Shown piece after piece: positions 25,917-35,297 of a DNA stretch of 64,000 nucleotides. The translations under genes and the position numbers were made by a program. Origin of the DNA: Lacrimispora indolis DSM 755 (GTDB lineage Bacteria; Bacillota; Clostridia; Lachnospirales; Lachnospiraceae). The DNA is taken from the NCBI RefSeq assembly GCF_000526995.1, contig NZ_AZUI01000001.1:3700001-3764000 (forward strand). Direction: 5' to 3'. The notes beneath the pieces were generated by a model. It worked only from the letters and a program-made list of their open reading frames with translations. It was not told the origin of the DNA and did not search any database. The number at the start of each line of letters is the position of its first letter. Position 1 is the stretch's first letter.

Positions 25917-26747
25917 ATGACGAATAAAAAAAGAATCCGGCTTTTGGGAGATGTCATCGGACTGATTGTGGCAGGCGGGATATTTGTGGTACCCTTTGTT
26001 TTCATGTTTGTCAATTCTTTAAAGGGGAGACGGGAAGCCAATTTACTGCAGCTGTCTCTGCCGGAGGTGTTCCAGTGGGACAATTATCTGGAGGTGATAA
26101 AGGCCAACAATTATCTGCTCATCCGGTCCTTTAAAAACAGCGCGGTCCTCACTGTCGGGGCGGTTACTCTGCTGATCGTGGTCTGCTCCATGGCAGGCTA
26201 TGTGCTTCAAAGAAGGAGAGACCGCTTAACCGGCATTGCAAACAGCATCATCCTGTCGGGGCTCATGGTGCCTCCAGCCATTCTGCCCACGATCTGGGTC
26301 ATGAAGGGGCTGTATTTATATAAGACGATTCCCGGAATGATGCTGATCGAATGTGCGCTTCAGATCCCGTTCACCATTATGCTTTACCGCGGCTTTGTAG
26401 GCTCCATTCCGGTAGAACTGGAAGAGGCGGGATACATTGACGGCTGTTCCAGGAGCCAGATGTTCACAAAGATCATTCTTCCGCTGCTCAAGCCGGTGAC
26501 GTCTACTGTCATCATTCTGAACGCAGTGGCCGTGTTCAATGACTTTACGAATCCCTTATATTTCCTGCCGGGAACAAAGAATGCCACAATTCAGCTGACA
26601 TTGTTTAATTTTATCGGGCGGTATTCCAGTTCCTATAATCTTCTGTTTGCCAACGTGATCATGATTACGATTCCCATGCTGGTGCTGTTCCTGTTCTTTA
26701 ACAAGAGGATCGTGGACGGCATGGTGGCCGGTTCCGTGAAGGGATAA
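25917..26747 (+). CDS. ABC sugar permease, MalG/UgpE type
   Basis: A 276-residue six-span permease starting at ATG 25917, with AGGGAGG in the end of the previous gene. The EAA loop is ELEEAGYIDGCSRSQMFTKI with ILPLLKP after it. A 160-base gap without a clear terminator separates it from the sensor kinase. Confidence 0.93.
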   Translation: MTNKKRIRLLGDVIGLIVAGGIFVVPFVFMFVNSLKGRREANLLQLSLPEVFQWDNYLEVIKANNYLLIRSFKNSAVLTVGAVTLLIVVCSMAGYVLQRRRDRLTGIANSIILSGLMVPPAILPTIWVMKGLYLYKTIPGMMLIECALQIPFTIMLYRGFVGSIPVELEEAGYIDGCSRSQMFTKIILPLLKPVTSTVIILNAVAVFNDFTNPLYFLPGTKNATIQLTLFNFIGRYSSSYNLLFANVIMITIPMLVLFLFFNKRIVDGMVAGSVKG

Positions 26748-26908
26748 GACGTTATCCGGGTTAAGCTTCTGCTGTTTCGGGAAAAATAATTGTACTTGAT
26801 TAATCGGAAGGGGAATTGTAGACTAATGATAGAAAAGCCGGACGGTACGGGAAAGTTTTACGTGTTGTCTGTCCAGTATAAGGAAATGACAAAAAGGGGT
26901 AAAACATT

Positions 26909-28693
26909 ATGAAATTTCGCACCCGGATGATCATGGTATATTCTGTGTTTATTCTGTCCGCGGCCATTTTGCTGGGAGGAGTTTTCTACTATTCCAGCGT
27001 CAGGCGTTCCGTGAATCAGGAGCTGCAGAATCTGGAGGACATATCAAGACAATTAAACCAGCAGTATGAGGAATCGGCCAAGGCGATGAAAAATGTATGC
27101 CATTACGTTTTAAGCGATGTGGATGCCCTGGATGCCATACGAAAGCTGTCCGTATTTCCAAAGGATGCCGATTATGTTTCCCTGTATTTCAGCGAAGCAG
27201 CCAGGGCGGTGCGGAATTTACTAAATACTGACTATATCATAAGTAATTTTTATCGGGTCATCTTCTTTAACAGGAACGGCGTTGTGGTATCCACAATTCA
27301 TGAAAAGCGGAAGATGGACCCAAGTGCCGGCATCGATGGGCTTCCCTGGTTTGGGGAGATGGATTCTGTCGGCTATGGAGAGTTTGCGGTCATCGGTCTG
27401 CATGTGGACGACTGGGGGGAGAAGAAACAGAATGTCTATTCCGTTATAAAGGAGATTCAGGGAGATAATCTGGGATATATTGAGGTACAGCGTACTGAGG
27501 ACTCTTTGAAGGCTCTGCTGGAGGTATCCAATCCTGAGATTAAAGTTCTTTTGTTCGATAAACAGGGAAAGCTGCTGTTCAGCAACGGCAGGTATGACGG
27601 CGATTTGGGTTATGAAGAATTCCTGGCACAGGGGGATGCCAGCGCAGGAAGATACCGGAATACGGTTACAGGAGATGAGGAGTTTCTTGCCGGGAGCCTA
27701 TCGGCGGAAACGGGTGTAACAATCATTGTGGCGGAGCGGTACGACGCGGTAAAGAGCGACTTACACTATATTTTTACAATTACACTGCTCCTTGCGGCCA
27801 GCTTCATCGCCATTGCGATCCTCTATACCGTTGCGGCCTCCAGTCATTTGGCAAAGCCGGTTCAGGAACTTGCGGCACTGATGGAGCGTACAAAGCTGAA
27901 TAACATCACGGAAAATGTGGAGCTGAAAACATCCAATAATGAAATTGAACAGCTGAGACAGTCCTATGAAAATATGTTAAAGCGCTTGGACAGCGCAATC
28001 TTGAAGGAGAAGAGAACCTCCATGATCCAGCTTCAGGCCCAGTTTGACGCACTGCAGGCCCAGGTAAATCCTCATTTTATCTATAATATTTTAAATGTCA
28101 TTTCCAGTAGGGGCGTATTAAATAATGATGAGGTAATTTGTGATATCTGCGACGGGCTGGCCGCCATGCTGCGGTATTCGACCAATACCAAGGAGCGGTA
28201 TGCCACTGTGGAAAAGGAAGCTGACTACGTGGAAGCGTATATTAAGCTTTTAAAGTGCCGTTATGAACATAAGCTGGAGTACCATATGGACATTCAGCCT
28301 GAAATCAGAAATTATATTCTGCCGAAGCTGGTCTTACAGCAGCTGGTGGAAAACAGCATATCCCACGGCTATGAAAATGGCTACGAGATTATGCGTCTGG
28401 AGATTTCCGGCTGGCAGGATCAGGAAGGCTGGTATATCAGGATCAGGGACAATGGAGACGGATTTTCAGAAGAATCGCTGAAATACGTCCGGGATGAAAT
28501 TATGAAGCTGCGGTTGCAGATCAGCTCAATTCAGCGAAATGTGGAGCTGGAGATCGGGGGAATGGGGAATGCCAATACCTATGCCCGTCTGTATCTGCTC
28601 TATTCGGAGCAGCTGATCTACCGCGTAGGGAACCACGAACAGGGTGCGGAAGTGTTTCTTGGAATCCGTAAGTCCAAAGAGGGGGAGTTATAA
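26909..28693 (+). CDS. YesM/LytS-type sensor histidine kinase
   Basis: A 594-residue membrane kinase. A first span (about 6-28) and a second (about 287-310) frame an extracytoplasmic Cache-like sensing domain of about 260 residues. A HAMP segment and coiled coil follow, then the His_kinase domain with QAQVNPHFIYNILNVI, phospho-acceptor His389, and an ATPase domain (LVLQQLVENSISHGYENG, IRDNGDGF). Kinases of this type sense extracellular sugars or binding proteins and work with AraC-type YesN regulators, one of which begins two bases after its stop. It probably controls the surrounding ABC and glycosidase genes. Confidence 0.93.
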   Translation: MKFRTRMIMVYSVFILSAAILLGGVFYYSSVRRSVNQELQNLEDISRQLNQQYEESAKAMKNVCHYVLSDVDALDAIRKLSVFPKDADYVSLYFSEAARAVRNLLNTDYIISNFYRVIFFNRNGVVVSTIHEKRKMDPSAGIDGLPWFGEMDSVGYGEFAVIGLHVDDWGEKKQNVYSVIKEIQGDNLGYIEVQRTEDSLKALLEVSNPEIKVLLFDKQGKLLFSNGRYDGDLGYEEFLAQGDASAGRYRNTVTGDEEFLAGSLSAETGVTIIVAERYDAVKSDLHYIFTITLLLAASFIAIAILYTVAASSHLAKPVQELAALMERTKLNNITENVELKTSNNEIEQLRQSYENMLKRLDSAILKEKRTSMIQLQAQFDALQAQVNPHFIYNILNVISSRGVLNNDEVICDICDGLAAMLRYSTNTKERYATVEKEADYVEAYIKLLKCRYEHKLEYHMDIQPEIRNYILPKLVLQQLVENSISHGYENGYEIMRLEISGWQDQEGWYIRIRDNGDGFSEESLKYVRDEIMKLRLQISSIQRNVELEIGGMGNANTYARLYLLYSEQLIYRVGNHEQGAEVFLGIRKSKEGEL

Positions 28694-28694
28694 T

Positions 28695-30194
28695 ATGTAC
28701 CGTATACTCGCAGTGGATGATGAACCGGCTGCCATCAAGCATATCTGCAATATTATTGCCATCAAGTGCCCGCAGTTTGAAGTGACCGCAACGGCGGAGC
28801 ATGGGCAGGAGGCGTTAAAACGGATGGAAGAAGACCTGCCGGACATCCTGATCACGGATGTGAAAATGCCGGTAATGGATGGGATCGCACTGGCGGAGAA
28901 GGCCAGGGAACGATATCCGGACGTTCTGTCTCTGGTGGTGAGCGGGTATCAGGAGTTCGAGTATGCAAAGGCCGCAATCCGGTCAGGTGTATACGATTAT
29001 CTGTTAAAACCCATCAAGCCATCGACGCTTCAAAGTGTCTTAAACAGCATGGGGGAGCGCCTCGATGAAATCTATGCCAGAAAAAGAAATCAGCTGATGA
29101 AGAGCCTATGTGAGAAAAATACCGTTAGAAAGGAAGTCCTGGAACGCTATTTCCCGGCGGGAAGATACTATGCGGCGATTGTGAGGAGAAACGGGCTTCC
29201 CAGACGGTACTCAGGAAATTCAGGATTCGAGATATTCTCAGGAAAGGATGAGAAGATTTTCCTGTATGGAAGGGATGAGATGGAAGCCATGTATCTTTAT
29301 CCTGAAGATATTCTTATTTATAAGAGCTTTTATCAGATTATTTCGGAGACTATCCGCAGGGAGCATGGCAATTCCAATTATGTGACAGGCGTGATCCGGG
29401 AGGCTCCGTTTTTAATCGAACATGCGGATAATGTGTTCGAGGAGCTGTATCAGATCCTGGACCGCAGCATCATTATTGGTGTAAATCAGATCCTGATTGC
29501 GGAAGAATTGCAGGAAGAAAAGCAGAAGAGCGTAAAGGATTCCGGTGAATTCCGTGCACTGGAAAGCGCCGTCGAAAAGGGGCAGCGGGACCGGATCGTT
29601 CCGGCGGTGGGCGGGCTGTTTAACTACTGGAAACGTGTGAAAAAAACACAGATGTACGTGGAAGCCCAGGTGCGGTATCTTCTGATCCTGCTGGACAAAT
29701 TCGGCCTGTTGTCGGAGACGGAGCAGAACGGAGAAAGAATACTGGATGATATCTTTTATTATGCAGAAGACTTGGACGAGGTTTCGGACGCAATCCAGAA
29801 CATGCTGGCGCAGAAGATCAAGAAAGAACCGCAGCAGCAGAAGATGGATACAGAAGAGTTCTTCGGAAGGATCACCGCTTTTATAGACCGCCATCTCTCA
29901 GAGGACCTTTCCATGGGACGGCTGTGCAGGGAATTTGGGCTGTCTCCCACATATTTGAACAAGCTGTTCCGAAAGTATTCGGGAAACTCCTTTAATAAGT
30001 TCCTGACTCTGGCACGCATCCAATGCGCAAAGGAGATCATGAACCAGGAAACCTCCGTCTATGTAAAGGACGTGGCGTCCAGGGCAGGTTATAACGACCA
30101 GTTTTATTTCAGCCGGATCTTTACCTCGGTTGTAGGAATCAGCCCATCGGATTATATGGAACAGATTCAGAATCATAAAAAAGAAAACGGATAA
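28695..30194 (+). CDS. YesN/AraC-type response regulator
   Basis: The start is set at ATG 28695 (MYRILAVDDE), with GGGGGAG upstream; the frame is open further back inside the kinase gene. The 499-residue protein has an N-terminal receiver (Asp8/Asp9, phospho-acceptor Asp55 in LITDVKMPVMDG, Lys in YLLKPIKPS), a middle region of about 270 residues without clear domains, and a C-terminal AraC double helix-turn-helix (LSMGRLCREFGLSPTYLNKL, KDVASRAGYNDQFYFSRIF). It should activate this operon and possibly the divergent rhamnosidase gene. Confidence 0.93.
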   Translation: MYRILAVDDEPAAIKHICNIIAIKCPQFEVTATAEHGQEALKRMEEDLPDILITDVKMPVMDGIALAEKARERYPDVLSLVVSGYQEFEYAKAAIRSGVYDYLLKPIKPSTLQSVLNSMGERLDEIYARKRNQLMKSLCEKNTVRKEVLERYFPAGRYYAAIVRRNGLPRRYSGNSGFEIFSGKDEKIFLYGRDEMEAMYLYPEDILIYKSFYQIISETIRREHGNSNYVTGVIREAPFLIEHADNVFEELYQILDRSIIIGVNQILIAEELQEEKQKSVKDSGEFRALESAVEKGQRDRIVPAVGGLFNYWKRVKKTQMYVEAQVRYLLILLDKFGLLSETEQNGERILDDIFYYAEDLDEVSDAIQNMLAQKIKKEPQQQKMDTEEFFGRITAFIDRHLSEDLSMGRLCREFGLSPTYLNKLFRKYSGNSFNKFLTLARIQCAKEIMNQETSVYVKDVASRAGYNDQFYFSRIFTSVVGISPSDYMEQIQNHKKENG

Positions 30195-30204
30195 GGTACG
30201 CATA

Positions 30205-31455
30205 ATGAGCAGGGAATTAGAACAGAAAATGAAAGCGGTCCTCCAGAAGGCAGTGGAAAGCCGGGAGCTTGGCGGGGCCAATGTGATGGTGACCAAAGAC
30301 GGCAAAGAGCTGTGCTATCTGGAGGCCGGTTACGCGGATCTGGAGGCGGGGAAGAAGATCGGAAGGGATACTATTTTCCGTTTGTACTCCATGACTAAGC
30401 CGATAACTGCCGTGGCTGCCATGATTTTACTGGAGCGGGGGGAAATTTGCCTGCAGACTCCGGTGGAAGAGTATCTGCCGTCCTTTGCAGGAGGAAAGGT
30501 ATGCCGGGGCACAGCGGCATCCACTCTTTCAACCAATGGACTAAGCAGAACGTCTGCTGCCCCTGTGTCCAAGGAAATGGACCTGGACCTGCAGCTGGAA
30601 GATGTGGCCCGCCCCATGACTCTGTATGATCTCCTTCATATGACTTCCGGCCTCACTTATGGGGATACATGCACCTTGACGGAGACCCGGACAAAAGAGC
30701 TTTTAGATGAGGCGGAAAGAGGTCTGTCTGAAAAAGAGCCGATGACAACACAGGAGTTTGCCGGGAAGGCAGGGAAAATACCTCTTCTGTTTCAGCCCGG
30801 AACGTCGTGGAAATATGGTATTTCCGCCGACATCATGGGAGCGGTCATCGAGAAAGTTACCGGAGAGTCATTTGGCGGCTTCTTAAGAAAAGAAATTTTT
30901 GAGCCGTTAGGTATGACGGATACGGCATTCTATGTGCCGGAAGAGAAGCAGGGCCGTCTGGCAAAGGCATATGAGACGGGAAAAGACGGCGGATTGGCGG
31001 AATACACAGGAAATTTCCTGGGGATCAGGAATGCCATGGATGAGAATGCCAGATTCGAATCCGGTGGTGCAGGGCTTGTCTCCACCATTGGAGACTATGA
31101 GAAGTTCGCCGGAATGCTTCTTAACAATGGAAGCCTTGGAGGTAAAAGGATTCTTCGGCCGGCTGCCGTGGAATATCTGACCAGAGGCCGGCTGTCAGGA
31201 AACCAACAGGAGGGCTTTGAAAACTGGTTTGGCCAATCCGGCTTCAGCTATGGGAATTATATGAGGGTTCTGTGGAATCCATGGCAGTCAGCCGTCCTTG
31301 GACGGCAGATGGAATACTGTTGGGATGGATGGCTTGGCTGCTGTTTTGTGAACTGCCCTCAGGAAAAGGTGACGTTTCTTGTGATGCAGCAGAAAAAGGA
31401 TGCCGGAAAGCTGGTTACAAGACTAAAAAATGTACTGTTTTCGCATGATCTATAA
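30205..31455 (+). CDS. Serine beta-lactamase-like hydrolase (class C/EstB type)
   Basis: A 416-residue cytosolic protein starting at ATG 30205, without a signal peptide. The SxxK motif is SMTK, with Ser62 nucleophile and Lys65; further pattern residues are GLTYGD and WKYGISADIMGAVIE. The family (beta-lactamase-related serine hydrolases) includes esterases, D-aminopeptidases and transpeptidase-like enzymes. Being inside a glycan-use operon and cytosolic, it more likely removes an ester group such as an acetyl from an imported sugar than acts on antibiotics. That role is inference. Confidence 0.85.
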   Translation: MSRELEQKMKAVLQKAVESRELGGANVMVTKDGKELCYLEAGYADLEAGKKIGRDTIFRLYSMTKPITAVAAMILLERGEICLQTPVEEYLPSFAGGKVCRGTAASTLSTNGLSRTSAAPVSKEMDLDLQLEDVARPMTLYDLLHMTSGLTYGDTCTLTETRTKELLDEAERGLSEKEPMTTQEFAGKAGKIPLLFQPGTSWKYGISADIMGAVIEKVTGESFGGFLRKEIFEPLGMTDTAFYVPEEKQGRLAKAYETGKDGGLAEYTGNFLGIRNAMDENARFESGGAGLVSTIGDYEKFAGMLLNNGSLGGKRILRPAAVEYLTRGRLSGNQQEGFENWFGQSGFSYGNYMRVLWNPWQSAVLGRQMEYCWDGWLGCCFVNCPQEKVTFLVMQQKKDAGKLVTRLKNVLFSHDL

Positions 31456-31473
31456 TGCAGAAAGGAAGCCAGA

Positions 31474-34400
31474 ATGTTTTTAATTCATGAGAAATTGACT
31501 GCTTATACAAAAGAACTGTGGGATCGGAGGTATGAAGAAACCATTGATTTATTTCCATTTGCTGCCGGGGATGCCGGCTGTGAGGCGGATGAGGTCATTG
31601 TTCAATACCCAGGGCGTCTGAACGAAGATGAACAGGTCCGAAAGGGTGATTTTTTTATCGGAAGGGACCGCTATCTGTGGTTTCAGACAACCGTGAAGGT
31701 TCCGGAGAAAAAAGAAGGCAGCCAGATTACCGGTATTTTCGATTTTGGAAAGACAGGGGAGGGCTTTAACAGCGGTTTCGAATCGCTGCTTTTTATCGAC
31801 GGAAAGCCCCATCAGGGAGTGGATACATTCCATAATGAGGTAGTGCTGGAGGCATTTGCAGGCAAGAATATTGAACTCACCTTCCTGCTTTGGACCGGGC
31901 TGGAGGGCGGCGGCGCCCGTACCGACCAGATTCACCGTTTTAAGAAGGCAGGCATCGGATACTTAAATTTGGCGGCGGACCGTTTCTATTACCATACCGA
32001 AGGGATTGTTAAGAGCGCAGCCCTGATGCCGGATACGGGCACAGAGCGTGGCGCGCTTTTGGAAGCGCTTGACGGTGCATTTTCTTTTATTGACTGGGAT
32101 CAGGACCAATTTTATCCCACGGTGAAAACAGCGTTGGAGAATCTGGAGGAACGACTGGTTCAAATGCCGAAAAACAGCCAGGTCACCGTACACTGCGTAG
32201 GACATACCCACATTGATGTGGCATGGCTTTGGAGGCTGAAGCATACCCGTGAAAAAGCAGTGCGCTCCTTTTCTACCGCGCTCAGGCTGATGGAACAGAA
32301 CGACGACTTCTTGTTTTTGCAGAGTCAGCCGCAGCTTTACCAGTTTATCAAACAGGACTGCCCGGAGATTTATGAACAGATCAAAAACAGGATTACCGAG
32401 GGAAGGTGGGAGGTAGACGGCGGCATGTGGCTGGAAGCGGACTGCAACATCACTTCCGGAGAGGCACTTGTACGTCAGTTTCTGCATGGCTGCAATTTTA
32501 TTAAGGATGAATTCGGCAGTGAATGCACCCATCTCTGGCTGCCGGATGTGTTCGGCTACAGCTGGGCGATGCCGCAGATTTTAAGGCAGTGCAATATTAA
32601 GACGTTTGCGACTACAAAAATCAGTTGGAATGACGTCAACCGGATGCCTCATGATTTATTCTGGTGGAGAGGGATCGATGGCAGCGAGATTTTAACCTAT
32701 TTTATAACCACGCCTTATGAGCAGGAAGATTCTGAACATAAACATGGTGCCACTTATAACGGAAAGCTGACCCCGTATGAGGTATTTGGAAGCTGGGAGA
32801 AGTTCCGGGACAAAGATCTGACAAAGGACGTGCTGATATCCTTCGGCCATGGAGACGGCGGCGGCGGGGTGACGCCGGGCATGTTAAAAAGCAGGCGATC
32901 CATGAATTTACTTCCAGGTGTTCCAAACGTGGTCAATGACACGGCTGGAAATTATTTCAATAAGATCCATCAGGATATGGAAGAAAATAAGAGCTGGCAG
33001 CCGGTATGGGACGGCGAACTGTATTTAGAATACCACCGGGGCACCTATACCTCCCAGGCGGGAAACAAGAAGTGGAACAGAAAGCTGGAATGGAAACTGG
33101 CGGAAACGGAATGGCTGGCCAGCCAGGTATTAACAGTGGAAGGGGAATATCCCCAAAACCAGATTCACCACGCGTGGGAAATCGTCCTGCGAAACCAGTT
33201 CCATGATATCATTCCCGGCTCCTCCATACATGAAGTTTACCAGGATTCGGAAAAGGAATACCAGGAGGCAGACCGCCTGTTAAATGATACGAGAGCCACA
33301 CTTCTAAGCCGGCTTGTAAAGGCTGCAGACGATCACTGGATGCTTTGGAATTTCAGCAGCTTTGACCGGAATGACCTTGTGTTTATCCAGGAAACAAGGG
33401 AGGGAAGCTTTGAAGAGTTGGACGGAACCCCCATCATATCAGGCAGAACCGGAGAAGGCTTTTTCCTGCATGTAAAAATGCGTGGGCTGGAAATGAGGAC
33501 CATCCGCTTTTGGCCGGAAAAGGAAGCCGCCGCTCAGAAGGTGACGGCGGAGTATTTGAACGAGGAGGTAAAGACACCCTATTACCATATCCGCTGGAAT
33601 CAGAAAGGGCAGCTTGTTTCTGTTTATGACAGGGAAAATGAAAGGGAAGTGCTGAAGGGAGAAGGAAACCGCCTGGAAATCTTTGAAGACAGGCCCATGC
33701 GGTATGATGCATGGGATATTGATATGTTCTATATGCAGAAGATGGAGACTGCAGTGGTAAGGGAGGCGCCGAGACTCGTGGAAAATAACGGGGTGAGGGC
33801 GGTGATCCGTTTCTCCTATGGTTACCGGAACTCTTCCATTGAACAGGACATGGTTCTGTATGCGAAAAGCCGTCGGATTGATTTCGAAACTATGGTGGAC
33901 TGGCATGAGGATCACCGGCTTATGAAGGCGGCTTTTGATTTCGATGTAAGGAGCACCAAGGCATCCTATGATATTCAGTTTGGTCATGTGGAGCGCCCAA
34001 CCCATTACAACACCAGCTGGGATCAGGCGAAGTTCGAGGTGGTGGGACACAAGTGGGCGGATATCTCTGACAGCGGCTTCGGAGTCAGCCTTATGAACGA
34101 CTGCAAATATGGATACAGCGCAAAGGACAGTACCCTTAAAATTTCCCTGTTAAAGAGCGCAAAATATCCTGATACAAAAGCGGATATGAGAGTACATACA
34201 TTTACTTATTCTCTGTACCCTCACGCCGGGACGGTGACGGAAGGCGGAACGATTCCGGAAAGTGTGAATTTGAATCTGCCGATTGGCTCTGTAAAGGGAA
34301 TGGAGAAGAAAACATTTGCAGGCAAACGATTGTTATGGACCGATAACCCGGCCGTGTTTGTGGATGCGGTGAAAAAGGCGGAGAAAGAGGAATGCCTGGT

Positions 34401-34584
34401 GATAAGGATTCATGAGACGGCAGGCAGCAGGCAGAAAGTTGACATAAAATCAGATTACCAGATAAAAGAATGGACGGTCTGCAATATGCTGGAGCAGGAT
34501 GCCGGAACCAGGGAAGTTGAGAGTATATCCGCAGTTTTACAGCCGTTTGAAAGCAGGAGCTTTAAGGTGTGGCTGGAAGTGTGA
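31474..34584 (+). CDS. Glycoside hydrolase family 38 alpha-mannosidase
   Basis: A 1036-residue cytosolic enzyme starting at ATG 31474 after GAAAGGAAG. The GH38 catalytic domain has zinc-site motif GHTHIDVAWLWR (His244, His246, Asp248) and nucleophile Asp358 in LWLPDVFGYSW; a second metal motif appears as FGHGDGGGG. Middle and C-terminal beta domains follow, at the usual family length. It removes alpha-linked mannose from oligosaccharides taken up by the cell. It is the last gene of the operon; a terminator follows at 34774. Confidence 0.93.
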   Translation: MFLIHEKLTAYTKELWDRRYEETIDLFPFAAGDAGCEADEVIVQYPGRLNEDEQVRKGDFFIGRDRYLWFQTTVKVPEKKEGSQITGIFDFGKTGEGFNSGFESLLFIDGKPHQGVDTFHNEVVLEAFAGKNIELTFLLWTGLEGGGARTDQIHRFKKAGIGYLNLAADRFYYHTEGIVKSAALMPDTGTERGALLEALDGAFSFIDWDQDQFYPTVKTALENLEERLVQMPKNSQVTVHCVGHTHIDVAWLWRLKHTREKAVRSFSTALRLMEQNDDFLFLQSQPQLYQFIKQDCPEIYEQIKNRITEGRWEVDGGMWLEADCNITSGEALVRQFLHGCNFIKDEFGSECTHLWLPDVFGYSWAMPQILRQCNIKTFATTKISWNDVNRMPHDLFWWRGIDGSEILTYFITTPYEQEDSEHKHGATYNGKLTPYEVFGSWEKFRDKDLTKDVLISFGHGDGGGGVTPGMLKSRRSMNLLPGVPNVVNDTAGNYFNKIHQDMEENKSWQPVWDGELYLEYHRGTYTSQAGNKKWNRKLEWKLAETEWLASQVLTVEGEYPQNQIHHAWEIVLRNQFHDIIPGSSIHEVYQDSEKEYQEADRLLNDTRATLLSRLVKAADDHWMLWNFSSFDRNDLVFIQETREGSFEELDGTPIISGRTGEGFFLHVKMRGLEMRTIRFWPEKEAAAQKVTAEYLNEEVKTPYYHIRWNQKGQLVSVYDRENEREVLKGEGNRLEIFEDRPMRYDAWDIDMFYMQKMETAVVREAPRLVENNGVRAVIRFSYGYRNSSIEQDMVLYAKSRRIDFETMVDWHEDHRLMKAAFDFDVRSTKASYDIQFGHVERPTHYNTSWDQAKFEVVGHKWADISDSGFGVSLMNDCKYGYSAKDSTLKISLLKSAKYPDTKADMRVHTFTYSLYPHAGTVTEGGTIPESVNLNLPIGSVKGMEKKTFAGKRLLWTDNPAVFVDAVKKAEKEECLVIRIHETAGSRQKVDIKSDYQIKEWTVCNMLEQDAGTREVESISAVLQPFESRSFKVWLEV

Positions 34585-34773
34585 AAAAAGGTTTAACGAT
34601 AGAATATAAGAAGTAAAACGCGGATTGTTGAGAAGATTGAAAAAGGAGACTGGGGGATTAAGTGACTTCATTCTCACGGAGTTGGAACTCTTTTTCCATT
34701 GTTTGGGCTTCACTTTATGAGTGAGAGTAAAAAAGAAAAAAATACAGTAACTATGTGGGGCCGAGCGCCGCCG

Positions 34774-34808
34774 GCTGAATTATTATGATTAATTCAGGCT
34801 GATTTTTT
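34774..34808 (+). terminator. Terminator after the ABC/YesMN/GH38 operon
   Basis: GC-TGAATTA pairs with TAATTCAGGC around TTATGAT (one bulge), followed by TGATTTTTT. It lies about 190 bases after the mannosidase stop. Confidence 0.75.
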
Positions 34809-35297
34809 GTGTAATACAGTAATGAGAATAATTTATTGCAACTATGCCATGAAAGGTGGGTTCTTCGGAATCTGCCTTTTTCAGTTTTATAATTAACAGA
34901 GCCGTTGGTCCGCAGGCGTTTCTGTTTTCAGGATCATTTTTTAGACATTGTTTATTTTATAACAATAATATTCGCAATATGGTTAAAAGTACTGGATTTA
35001 AGGAAGAACTTAAGTCATCCTTTCGCAGAAAACCCTGTGGATCAGCCCTTTTAAACCTATTTTTACTTAGAATTTTTGTCAATAAAGGTAATAAAAACAA
35101 AATAAAAAACACGTATTAATATAGAGATACCATGATAGAATTATAAAATGTTGTATAAAATGCATAAAAAGTTACATATAAAAATCCTATCGTTTATGAT
35201 AAAAAACTAGTATTTTCAATTATTGAGAAAAAGAGTTAAACTAGTATCAGAAACAATGTTAAAAAAATCACTAATAGCAGGTAGGGAGGAAGCCCAA
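34809..35297 (+). other. Long upstream region of the fermentation supercluster
   Basis: About 490 AT-rich bases. A GTG-started 87-codon frame (34856-35119) has unnatural composition and is not supported. The region should hold the promoter and regulatory sites of the 4-hydroxybutyrate genes. Possible -35 elements TTGTCA (near 35077) and TTGTAT (near 35152) were seen, but no convincing -10 at standard spacing. The gene that follows has a good ribosome site at about 35284-35290. Confidence 0.4.

Noticed and set aside
30205..31455. An antibiotic-resistance beta-lactamase
   Set aside because: The SxxK motif is present, but there is no signal peptide and the gene lies in a glycan-use operon; family members are mostly esterases or peptidases.
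34856..35119. 87-codon GTG-started frame before the 4-hydroxybutyrate genes
   Set aside because: No credible ribosome site, Phe/Asn/Ser-rich composition typical of AT-rich noncoding DNA, and no recognisable domain.
34585..35297. A riboswitch or T-box leader before the fermentation cluster
   Set aside because: No T-box motif or recognisable riboswitch core was found; only a terminator for the previous operon near its start.
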